Source: an uncultured Rhodanobacteraceae bacterium (GTDB taxonomy: Bacteria; Pseudomonadota; Gammaproteobacteria; Xanthomonadales; Rhodanobacteraceae). From it: a stretch of 17,919 nt of DNA. The notes below the pieces were generated by a model. The model searched no databases. It was not told where the DNA came from and saw only the letters and a list, made by a program, of their open reading frames with translations. This document shows positions 7,282 to 13,751 of the stretch, piece by piece. The position numbers and the translations under genes were made by a program. Each line of letters opens with the position of its first letter. The stretch's first letter is position 1. Location of the stretch: the NCBI GenBank assembly GCA_913053815.1, contig CAJXGK010000007.1:1-17919 (forward strand), in the 5' to 3' direction.

Positions 7282-7398
7282 AGCTCCGCAACCCGGTTCA
7301 CCGCGCTCGAGCACTCGCACTTGCAAACCCTCACGAGCCAGCGCCAAAGCACTGGCCAGGCCGACGACCCCCCCGCCCAGAATTACCACATCATCCAT
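7204..7398 (-). pseudogene. DadA-like FAD-dependent amino-acid oxidoreductase, N-terminal fragment
   Basis: The start ATG at 7398 has a good ribosome site (AAGGAGT, seven bases upstream). The protein opens with a textbook FAD-binding fold, VVILGGGVVGLASALALA then VRVLERG, followed by ASHGNCG and TPSHAPPLTMPGV, as in DadA-type D-amino-acid dehydrogenases. After PGV (codon 7219-7221) only LGHA and a stop remain, in sequence that belongs to the + strand gene of the other segment. Roughly 350 residues of the normal protein are missing. The full enzyme would deaminate D-amino acids and feed electrons to the respiratory chain; this fragment cannot. It is a truncation by rearrangement or assembly, not gradual decay. 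Confidence 0.8.
7219..7227. other. Junction between two unlike genome segments (9-base overlap)
   Basis: GACGCCTGG encodes Asp-Ala-Trp of the + strand TIGR04372 protein and, on the other strand, Pro-Gly-Val of the DadA-like protein. Both proteins match their families up to these bases and not beyond. The simplest reading is that both parent sequences shared these nine bases and were joined here, either in the cell or by an assembler. Confidence 0.75.
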
Positions 7399-7930
7399 CG
7401 ACGCACTCCTTCTTTATCGGATAAACCTACCCTGACCGGTCTGCCACCACACGTCGACAAATATCGAACGCCAATATACTTACGCGTATATTCTCGACAG
7501 GGCAGTGAGGCAAGCCTATAAATGTAAATAATCTTCACGATTAGTACTACCCTGCTTGAAGTATGCCAAGAAGCAGGGGTATCCAGGTACGACGTAACCC
7601 CATCGCAGCCAAACCCGACACACTGCGGGTGACGCCGCACAAGGCCCGCAACGACCCCAACTTCAGTGTGCTTCAGCAAGAGTGGTTCACCATACCGGCC
7701 AACCCGAGCACCTTGATGCATGCAACTGTCCAGACAAACGCATGGCATCGTGTCCTAGACATCCAACTCGATCAACAGCTGACCGAATTCAACCACTCCC
7801 CGGCTACGGGAACCGTCATACAAATTGTCTGCCACGACTGGGCCATAAGCAAGCCGGCTTCCCCGGCATTTCCCAAGCCAATCTCAAAGGATTACCTTTC
7901 ACGCTAGTCATCCCCACACTCTAGCCGCCC
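7399..7930. other. Gap upstream of the DadA fragment and the NlpC gene
   Basis: No recognisable gene. A frame of 114 codons runs at 7563-7907 on the + strand but has no family resemblance, biased composition or ribosome site that I can support. The stretch 7430-7560 is AT-rich and holds a dyad (listed separately) and is probably the control region for the divergent - strand gene. Confidence 0.45.
7473..7492. promoter_or_regulatory. AATATAC-N6-GTATATT dyad, possible operator
   Basis: Two perfect 7-base arms, AATATAC and GTATATT, flank TTACGC about 75 bases upstream of the DadA-like start. The position and symmetry suit a regulator binding site. No known consensus is claimed. Confidence 0.35.
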
Positions 7931-8419
7931 ATGTACCGACGTCGGGTTATATATTTCCTGATTCCACTCGTAACTATGGTACTGGCCGCCTGTGCAAGTG
8001 CACCGCCTCCACGACCTGAGGCCGGTAGCGTCCAAGCCATAGCGGCTAATGCCGTACTGTTTCGCTCTATAAGTCTGGTTGGTACCCCTTATCGGTGGGG
8101 TGGCAATACACCGCACAGCGGCTTTGATTGCAGCGGCCTGGTTGATTATGTGTTCCGTAGCGTAGCGGGGATCAAACTACCTAGAACCACTGCGGAAATG
8201 AGCCACATGCAGGGAACTCATCTCCGCCGCCACGAACTGGCCCCGGGAGATCTGGTATTTTTCGATACCCTCGGCGCGTACGTCAGTCATGTTGCCATCT
8301 ACGTAGGCAAGAATCGTTTTGTCCATGCCCCGAACAGCGGCGGCAGAGTGCGGTTGGACACCCTGAACAATCCGTACTGGCGCAAGCATTTCGCCTACGG
8401 CCTGCGTATTCTGCGCTGA
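7931..8419 (+). CDS. NlpC/P60 family lipoprotein endopeptidase
   Basis: A 162-residue cell-wall hydrolase of the NlpC/P60 (Spr/MepS-like) type. The N-terminus is a lipoprotein signal peptide with lipobox LAAC, so C21 would be lipidated. The catalytic set is in order: C67 in FDCSGLV, H120 in SHVAIYVG and H132 in FVHAPNSGG, preceded by the typical GTPYRWGGN. Family members cut peptide cross-links in peptidoglycan at the outer-membrane face, allowing wall growth. Length is normal for the family. It stands alone between two gaps, and no partner gene is adjacent. The call is firm; the precise bond cut is not shown by the sequence. Confidence 0.93.
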   Translation: MYRRRVIYFLIPLVTMVLAACASAPPPRPEAGSVQAIAANAVLFRSISLVGTPYRWGGNTPHSGFDCSGLVDYVFRSVAGIKLPRTTAEMSHMQGTHLRRHELAPGDLVFFDTLGAYVSHVAIYVGKNRFVHAPNSGGRVRLDTLNNPYWRKHFAYGLRILR

Positions 8420-8872
8420 TCCCCACTGCTGGTAGAGACACCCTGATTATTCTGTAACGAAACCGTTGAGTCAGAAGCCATCATTGGGACATCTATAAAA
8501 GCCGCTTCCCTGAGAGGATTTTCGAAACAGATCATACGGATAGGCGAGGAGTGGGTGGGTACACAACGCCGCACAAGGAAATGATAAGTATGAAGGACAT
8601 CGGTTTTGTCCGTGGCCGTGGTTCGCGGTGCGAAGCAAGAGTCATGAATAGCTTGCGGGGCAGCAACGCGAACCCCAACGTGGCGAAAATCACTGGGGTA
8701 CCCACCGCCGGGGGACGGGCGCTTATTGTCGTCATCGCCGTCCAACAAGCATGTTTGTGGCGGCGGATTCACAGAAAAGATTGAATTCGACTATGAAATA
8801 TTCAAAAGATGAATGGCTATTTCGTGCTGGCATCATAAACCGACAAGTCCGAACACCATGACTGAATGCAAC
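8420..8872. other. Gap without convincing gene
   Basis: Overlapping frames exist on both strands (for example 8551-8784 + and 8395-8772 -), but neither has a recognised motif or good ribosome site, and each is full of rare-looking residue runs. I see no clear terminator after the NlpC gene or after slyD. Confidence 0.4.
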
Positions 8873-9364
8873 TCAGGGCCCGGAGTGCCCATCCGGGCCA
8901 TGCGCGTGACGAGGTTGCCGCTCTTCGGCAGTAGCTTCACGTACGGAAATGATTTCGATGTTGAAATGCAGTGTCTTGCCTGCTAATGGGTGGTTAGTAT
9001 CCACATCAATCATGGTCATTCCGACCTTATGCACAGTAACCGCCTGGCGCCCGCCATCTTGCAAAGCCAGTATGGTGGTATCCCCAACCTTGAGCCGCCC
9101 GGGCCGATGAAAGTATTTTTTGGAGACCCGCTGAATCGCCCCATCACGACGTAAACCATAGGCCTTATCGGGTGCAACGGTTACATCGAAATGGTCATTT
9201 TCCACATGTCCGAGTAAGGCCTCTTCAAGCCCCGGAATGATCCCTCCAGACCCCACCAGCACCTGCATCGGATTACCCCGCCCATGCGAACTATCAATCA
9301 GCACCCCGTCCTCGCTGGTCAAACGATAATGGAAACTGATGACATGATCTTTAGCAATCTGCAT
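8873..9364 (-). CDS. slyD: FKBP-type peptidyl-prolyl isomerase SlyD
   Basis: The 163-residue protein starts with the SlyD pattern DHVISFHYRLTSEDGVLIDSS, then GNPMQVLVGSGGIIPGLEEAL, the FKBP half that binds prolyl substrates. An insert-in-flap chaperone domain follows (about 70-120), closing with VDTNHPLAGKTLHFNIEI, which completes the FKBP fold. The tail is short and histidine-bearing (RHAHGPDGH), a reduced form of the metal-binding tail of E. coli SlyD, which supplies nickel for hydrogenase. It would act in the cytoplasm as a folding helper and perhaps metal store. The gene is monocistronic as far as can be seen. Confidence 0.93.
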   Translation of the reverse strand: MQIAKDHVISFHYRLTSEDGVLIDSSHGRGNPMQVLVGSGGIIPGLEEALLGHVENDHFDVTVAPDKAYGLRRDGAIQRVSKKYFHRPGRLKVGDTTILALQDGGRQAVTVHKVGMTMIDVDTNHPLAGKTLHFNIEIISVREATAEERQPRHAHGPDGHSGP

Positions 9365-10105
9365 AAGGGAAGCCCATAAAGGTGAACATCATAGAACGGA
9401 TAAGCTGCACAGCAACTCGGCCAGCGGATATGGAAGTTTTTTTAGGTAATCCTGACGACACAGCTCCGATGAGTTGCCGCTAAGGTTTCCAACCAGGTTC
9501 ACTACAGTGATTTTTATCCTTTGGTGACACGGCACTTTCCAGCCCGGATAGTCGGGCCAAACCATCCATCACAACTGGAATAGACCACCATACCGGAGCG
9601 CAGACATGGTCGGCGAACATCATCAAAATCCTGGCGGACCCAACCTTGGTAACCCAACTGGATCGAAAACTGTCAAACCTTATCCACCGCATAGATTGAA
9701 GAACCCATTTCAGAACCTGGGTCTCTAAGGGAACCGTTTGCCCTTGATGGGTATCCGGGGCATGCTCACCGTGAGCGGTACGCGCCCACAGGCGTCTCCC
9801 ATCATATCGATATCACCTGGTTAGGAAGATATCGCAAACGGCAGTATTGTTCTTCACCCATGAAGCTGATCCGGCACACCCCCTTCACGACAGACACGGA
9901 ATAACGTTTCCCCGTAGTCCATCCGGCCCACGACCGCCCCATTTCTACGGTCCCTACTATGCAACGCTAGCAGCTTGCCCGCCCATCAATATCCCTGTGT
10001 TTTTTGCAGAGGGATGTGGGTTACCCGAGTCCGCTGGAAAATCCGTTTCCATGCCAGTGACACGACGGGTAGCATTCTCATGGATTACCGGCTTTAGAGA
10101 CCTCA
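9365..10105. other. Long gap, possible decayed sequence
   Basis: About 740 bases with no recognisable gene. Short frames at 9480-9692 (-) and 9847-10245 (+) have no family resemblance; the latter runs out of frame into trxC. A near-palindrome GCTCAC-C-GTGAGC sits at 9764-9776. The upstream region of trxC shows only a weak AGAGA ribosome site. Confidence 0.4.
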
Positions 10106-10552
10106 ATGAACCCCTCTCTGATCGAAATCGTTTGCCCGCACTGCACTGCTATCAACCGGGTAGCGGAAGAAAAACTGGACGACCACCCTCATTGTGGGAA
10201 GTGCCACCAGACACTATTCGACGGCCGTCCCACCCCACTGAATGAGACTAATTTTGACACCTTAGTAAACCGTAGCAGTATCCCTGTTGTAGTCGATTGC
10301 TGGGCAGCCTGGTGTGGTCCATGCCGGATGTTCGCACCGGTTCTGGAGCAGGCCACACAACAATTTGAGCCCCGCTTGCGATTCGCCAAGCTGGATACTG
10401 AAGCAAATCCCGGTATCGCAACCCGCCTTGGCATTCGTAGCATCCCCACTTTGCTAGCATTCCGCATGGGCCAGGAAGTGGCGCGTATGTCTGGGGCCAT
10501 GCCTTTGTCCCAATTTACTTCATGGTTACGCCAGCAGGGCCTGCTCACCTGA
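10106..10552 (+). CDS. trxC: Thioredoxin 2 (TrxC)
   Basis: A 148-residue thioredoxin with the extra N-terminal zinc finger that defines TrxC: C10-P-H-C13 and C30-G-K-C33. The thioredoxin fold follows, with active site W69-C-G-P-C73 and the cis-proline loop SIPTLLAF. It reduces cytoplasmic disulfides and in E. coli belongs to the peroxide response. It could supply electrons to the thioredoxin-coupled type of arsenate reductase encoded at 16014, though nothing in the sequence links them. It converges on the small membrane protein gene with only 13 bases between. Confidence 0.95.
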   Translation: MNPSLIEIVCPHCTAINRVAEEKLDDHPHCGKCHQTLFDGRPTPLNETNFDTLVNRSSIPVVVDCWAAWCGPCRMFAPVLEQATQQFEPRLRFAKLDTEANPGIATRLGIRSIPTLLAFRMGQEVARMSGAMPLSQFTSWLRQQGLLT

Positions 10553-10565
10553 GTCGGCGGGGAAT

Positions 10566-10778
10566 TCAGTACCAGCGCCTCCACAGCCACGGAAAGGCCA
10601 TGAGGGCAATGGATACCAGTGCCAGAAGATAACCATTACTAATCACGAAACTCACTGCCAGCAAGCCGATTCCTGCAAACAGAGCTGGAAAATCCCCCTG
10701 GCGCTTGCCATAGATAAAGTAACCGATACCGATTGATCCGTAGATTGAGCTCCACAGAATTGCCGATGGGGAAAGCAT
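10566..10778 (-). CDS. Small three-helix membrane protein
   Basis: A 70-residue, very hydrophobic protein with three likely membrane segments (ILWSSIYGSIGIGYFIYG, then FPALFAGIGLLAVSFVIS, then YLLALVSIALMAFPWLW). The start at 10778 is chosen over 10793 because GCAGGAG lies eight bases before it. The pattern resembles short conserved proteins annotated as hypothetical or as amino-acid transport protein in Gammaproteobacteria, but I cannot give a function. It is convergent with trxC. Confidence 0.65.
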   Translation of the reverse strand: MLSPSAILWSSIYGSIGIGYFIYGKRQGDFPALFAGIGLLAVSFVISNGYLLALVSIALMAFPWLWRRWY

Positions 10779-11065
10779 TCGTGTCTCCTGCATAGCCGCT
10801 TGTCATGGCTTGGACAGTACATTCTGAGCATCGTTCCGCCTACCAGTGGATCGCTCAATATCGGAAATCATCCCCCCCAGGGCACCTCGTAAAACCGTAG
10901 CGAGTGGTTCGAGCGCAAGCCACTCTGTCGTGGATCTCCGAGACCTATTAGGGTGATAGTGAAGAGTGTGCGAGGACGCAACACAGCAAAGTAACAGCAT
11001 GGTGGCTTTCTTCGAGGATCCCACCGGTATGATGAGCTTGTATTTTTCATACTTGGGACCCCGCT
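10779..11065. other. Gap between divergent small membrane genes
   Basis: The 287 bases should contain divergent promoters for the small membrane protein (-) and the MAPEG gene (+). A - strand frame at 10803-11024 has a signal-like start but no ribosome site or family likeness, so I do not call it. Confidence 0.35.
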
Positions 11066-11461
11066 ATGTTTGCTTACCGTTGGCCTCTGCTGATTGCCCT
11101 GTCAAGTATTCTATTACTGCAGTTGACGACCTATTGGGTCGCCTGGGCGCGGGTTCGCTATGGAGTGAAGGCCCCCGCCATCAGCGGACACCCCACCTTT
11201 GAACGAATTTATCGAATCCAGATGAATACGCTCGAAGCCCTGGTCCTATTCCTGCCTGTGCTCGGACTGGCCACCTGGTTCGGCAACCCCTGGATTGCCG
11301 GCGGGCTGGGTACCATCTGGCTGCTCGGCCGCATCGCCTACCTGTTTATGTACGTACATAATCCGGGTAGCCGGGGGCCGGCCTTCACACTCGCCAGCCT
11401 GGCCCAGATCGCTCTGCTAATCCAGGCGGTAATCGCATTGGCCAGCAGCGTTCCACACTAA
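11066..11461 (+). CDS. MAPEG family integral membrane protein
   Basis: A 131-residue protein with four hydrophobic segments and the family hallmark ERIYRIQMNTLEAL (ERxxRxxxNxxE) after the first helix; GRIAYLFMYV and NPGSRGP match the later loop of the family. Eukaryotic and bacterial MAPEG proteins (microsomal glutathione transferase and relatives) conjugate glutathione to, or reduce, lipophilic electrophiles and lipid peroxides at the membrane. The conserved residues for glutathione binding appear present, but activity cannot be assumed. No operon partner is visible. Confidence 0.85.
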   Translation: MFAYRWPLLIALSSILLLQLTTYWVAWARVRYGVKAPAISGHPTFERIYRIQMNTLEALVLFLPVLGLATWFGNPWIAGGLGTIWLLGRIAYLFMYVHNPGSRGPAFTLASLAQIALLIQAVIALASSVPH

Positions 11462-11490
11462 GTCCGGCATGGAGCCTGTCTCCGGTGGGT

Positions 11491-11715
11491 TCAATAGCGA
11501 ACCGTTTTTACCAGCCAATGCTTGGCGATCTCACCATGCAACCGACCCCGGGCTCTGGCCAGAAGCAGCATCACGAAGGGGATGCCAACAAGCCGCACCG
11601 CCAGACCCAAACTCAGACGGATTCCTCCGATGATCTCCAGCCCCCCCATCGCCTTCAGGCTCATCGGCCATTGGACCAGGCTCTGTCTCAACTTTGCCAT
11701 CCGAACGTGATCCAA
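11491..11715 (-). pseudogene. DoxX-like membrane protein remnant
   Basis: The 74-codon frame holds GLEIIGGIRLSLGLAVRLVGIPFVMLLLA, compatible with the GLLEL-GG-LL-LG-xTR core of DoxX proteins, but the upstream helix with the usual N-terminal part and the downstream helices are missing. DoxX members are quinone-related or thiosulfate-oxidation membrane subunits, about 130-150 residues. Either this is a decayed fragment or a small unrelated membrane protein; I lean to the first. No good ribosome site is seen. Confidence 0.35.
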
Positions 11716-11827
11716 TAGGCAGCGACTGTTTTGTCATTCTGACTAACTCAGGGATCCTGCCGCCGTTACGCTTTCCGTCCCCAGCAGCCCCTTCCACCCG
11801 CTCATGATCACCATGGAGTTATCACCC

Positions 11828-12982
11828 ATGCCTTCCCATTCCAGCCCACCCCATCGCTACCTGGGTGCCATCCTCCCCCTGCTGCTGCTTACTCTCGGCA
11901 TCGTTACCACCCCGGCCTTGGCCTCCGTACCCAAGGTGAAAGTTGCTGCTCCGATTCACCATGTCTTCGTGATCGTTCTTGAAAACGAACCCTATCAAGC
12001 CAGCTTTGGCAAGCACTCTCCTGCCCCCTATCTAGCCAAGGTGCTTCCCGCAAAAGGGGCGCTGCTGAAGCAGTATTACGCTATCGGCCACTACAGCCTA
12101 GATAACTATATCGCTATGGTCAGTGGCCAAGCCCCCAACGCCGCAACACAAAACGACTGTCCTGTGTACAGTGAGTTTAAACTGAGTTCCAGCACCCCCG
12201 GATCCTACGACCAAGCACTGGGCCAGGGCTGTATCTACCCATCCTGGGTCAAGACTGTAGCCAACCAGCTACAGGCCAAGGGCGATACATGGAAAGGATA
12301 CTTCGAAGATATGGGGCGTGATCTCAAGCGCGAGTCGGCAACCTGCGCCCATGTTCCGATCGGCGCCAAGGACTGGACCGAACATGCCGCGGCCAATGAT
12401 CAGTACGCGGCCAAACACAATCCGTTTGTCTATTTCCATTCGATCATCGACAACCAGGCCAATTGCGATACCCATGTCGTGAACCTGGCCCAGCTTAAAA
12501 CTGACCTTCGATCCATCCGCACCACCCCCAACTACGCCTTCATCGTCCCCGATCTTTGCCATGATGGGCACAATGCGCCCTGCGCCAATGGCCAACCCGG
12601 TGGTCTGGTTTCGGTTAACCAGTTCTTAAAAGTCTGGGTACCGAAGATCCTGGCCGCTCCGGCTTTCCGTAAAGACGGTCTACTGCTGATTACTTTTGAC
12701 GAAGGCAGCGCAAGCGATGGCCGGGCCTGTTGTCACGAGATGAAACTTCCGGGTGGTCCCAAACCAGGCCGCCTCGGCCCGGGTGGTGGACGTATCGGTG
12801 CCGTAGCCATCTCCCCTTTTATTCGCCCAGGTACCGTCTCGGAAGTCCCCTACAATCACTATTCGTTCCTACGTACAGTCGAGGATTTCTTCGGACTCTC
12901 GCATCTTGGCTATGCCGCTACGCCGGGGTTGAGAACATTTGGTCGTGATGTATTTACCGGGGCGCACCGTAAAAGCCCGTGA
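11828..12982 (+). CDS. Secreted phosphoesterase family protein (acid phosphatase/phospholipase C-like)
   Basis: The 384-residue protein has a Sec signal peptide (hydrophobic LLLL core, cleavage near ALA-S at 32/33). The mature part follows the phosphoesterase family (phospholipase C, AcpA): VLENEPY at 50-56 for a metal-binding Glu/Asn pair, HYSLDNYIAMVSGQ, PDLCHDGH, LLLITFDEG and NHYSFLRTVEDFFGL near the end. These residues line a metal-dependent phosphatase/lipase site in the alkaline-phosphatase-like fold. It would act in the periplasm or outside the cell on phosphomonoesters or phospholipids. Several cysteines (DCPVY, QGCIY, ATCAH, NCDTH, CCHE) suggest disulfides. The start at 11828 is chosen because GGAG lies nine bases upstream; frames begin earlier at 11804 and 11813. 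It stands alone. Confidence 0.88.
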   Translation: MPSHSSPPHRYLGAILPLLLLTLGIVTTPALASVPKVKVAAPIHHVFVIVLENEPYQASFGKHSPAPYLAKVLPAKGALLKQYYAIGHYSLDNYIAMVSGQAPNAATQNDCPVYSEFKLSSSTPGSYDQALGQGCIYPSWVKTVANQLQAKGDTWKGYFEDMGRDLKRESATCAHVPIGAKDWTEHAAANDQYAAKHNPFVYFHSIIDNQANCDTHVVNLAQLKTDLRSIRTTPNYAFIVPDLCHDGHNAPCANGQPGGLVSVNQFLKVWVPKILAAPAFRKDGLLLITFDEGSASDGRACCHEMKLPGGPKPGRLGPGGGRIGAVAISPFIRPGTVSEVPYNHYSFLRTVEDFFGLSHLGYAATPGLRTFGRDVFTGAHRKSP

Positions 12983-13096
12983 CTCGCACACGCCACCGAC
13001 ATCGGTTTATTCACAGCCCATTCATGACATCCCAAGATCCAATCCCCATCACTGGTCTCGGAACCGTTAGTTTGCCGCCTTGATAAAAGCTACCAT

Positions 13097-13120
13097 ACCC
13101 TGCGGGCTGTCCCGCAGGGT
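13097..13120. repeat. Perfect 10-base hairpin
   Basis: ACCCTGCGGG and CCCGCAGGGT pair perfectly around CTGT. No T run follows on either strand, so it is not a standard terminator. It may be a REP-like palindrome: a RAYT transposase remnant lies in the same window, although a GTAG-type tetranucleotide in the usual position is not clear. It lies just downstream of the IS630 remnant. Confidence 0.6.
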
Positions 13121-13204
13121 CAAAACACATGTTGCAGCACTCTTTTCTCAATAGTTCTCGATGGCAGATGGCACGGGTCTTATTGATCCGGAACCGATTA
13201 TCGC

Positions 13205-13467
13205 TCAAGCCGCGTTCTTGACATGCGGATCACCGAAGAACGCACGAACCCGTTTCGGTTGCGTTTCGAGGCCGATCATGTGGGCCTCCGTAGCATGCTT
13301 GGATTTGGCCTTGGTGCGCAGCGCAACACGGGTCCCTAACGCCTGCTTGAGACGGCGTTGAGACACTCGTCAGGATTGAGTTCGGGACTTAGCTGGGCAG
13401 ATTAGAACACCTCGACCTGCTCGCTATGCTTGGCCAGCCAAGCCTTCACCGGCTTACCGTGGTGCAG
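13205..13467 (-). pseudogene. IS630-family transposase, C-terminal remnant
   Basis: Read on the - strand from about 13467, the sequence gives LHHGKPVKAWLAKHSEQVEVF, a stop where Tyr is expected, SPELNPDECLNA, a frame change, then LKQALGTRVALRTKAKSKH and ending QPKRVRAFFGDPHVKNAA. This is the last third of an IS630 DDE transposase, including the SPELNPDE catalytic glutamate block. At least one nonsense change and one frameshift mark it as dead. The 5' two thirds are missing. It abuts the truncated CBS gene, so its insertion or later deletion probably removed the CBS 3' end and whatever lay beyond. Confidence 0.82.
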
Positions 13468-13514
13468 CCCTCGGGCTTGCCCGGCTGGGCACCCTCGGGG
13501 CTGAGAAAGAAAAT

Positions 13515-13736
13515 TCAGAAGTTTTCCCTCCAAAGTGATTCACGTGACTCAAGCCGCTCATCGGCGGCGCGGTGAACCAAGTCCCCAGCGGTCACAACGC
13601 CGAGCAAGCGCTGCTGTTCATCCACAACCGACACGCCGTTGATGCGGTGAGCGAGCAACAGCCGCGCAATGGTGTCGACCGGAGTGTCTGGACAAACAGT
13701 CATGGGGTTGCGGGTCAGCAGGTTTCGAATGTATAT
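13515..13736 (-). pseudogene. CBS-domain protein of the ars operon, truncated
   Basis: The frame matches one CBS domain: MYIRNLLTRNPM-like start, TVCPDTPVDTIARLLL, HRINGVSVVDEQQRLLGVVTAGDL, then LESRESLWREN and a stop at 13515. The C-terminal second half is missing, ending a few bases before the IS630 remnant. In most versions the first codon before Tyr-Ile-Arg would be ATG; here it is ATA (13736-13734), eight bases after GGAGAG, so the start codon also looks mutated. A restart at ATG 13703 would lose the first strand. CBS proteins sit between arsA and the pump gene in operons such as that of Ochrobactrum tritici; their role is not settled. Confidence 0.75.
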
Positions 13737-13751
13737 GGATAGGCTCTCCGG

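Noticed and set aside
7563..7907. A 114-codon + strand frame before the NlpC gene
   Set aside because: No ribosome site, no recognised motif, and codon use that does not look coding.
8395..8784. Overlapping frames on both strands between NlpC and slyD
   Set aside because: Neither has a motif, a ribosome site or natural composition.
9847..10245. A 132-codon + strand frame
   Set aside because: It overlaps trxC out of frame, and its upstream part has no family resemblance.
10803..11024. A 73-codon - strand frame with a signal-like start
   Set aside because: No ribosome site, and the residues after the first 20 look non-coding.
13011..13208. A 65-codon - strand frame next to the IS630 remnant
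   Set aside because: It contains the perfect hairpin and has no protein-like pattern.
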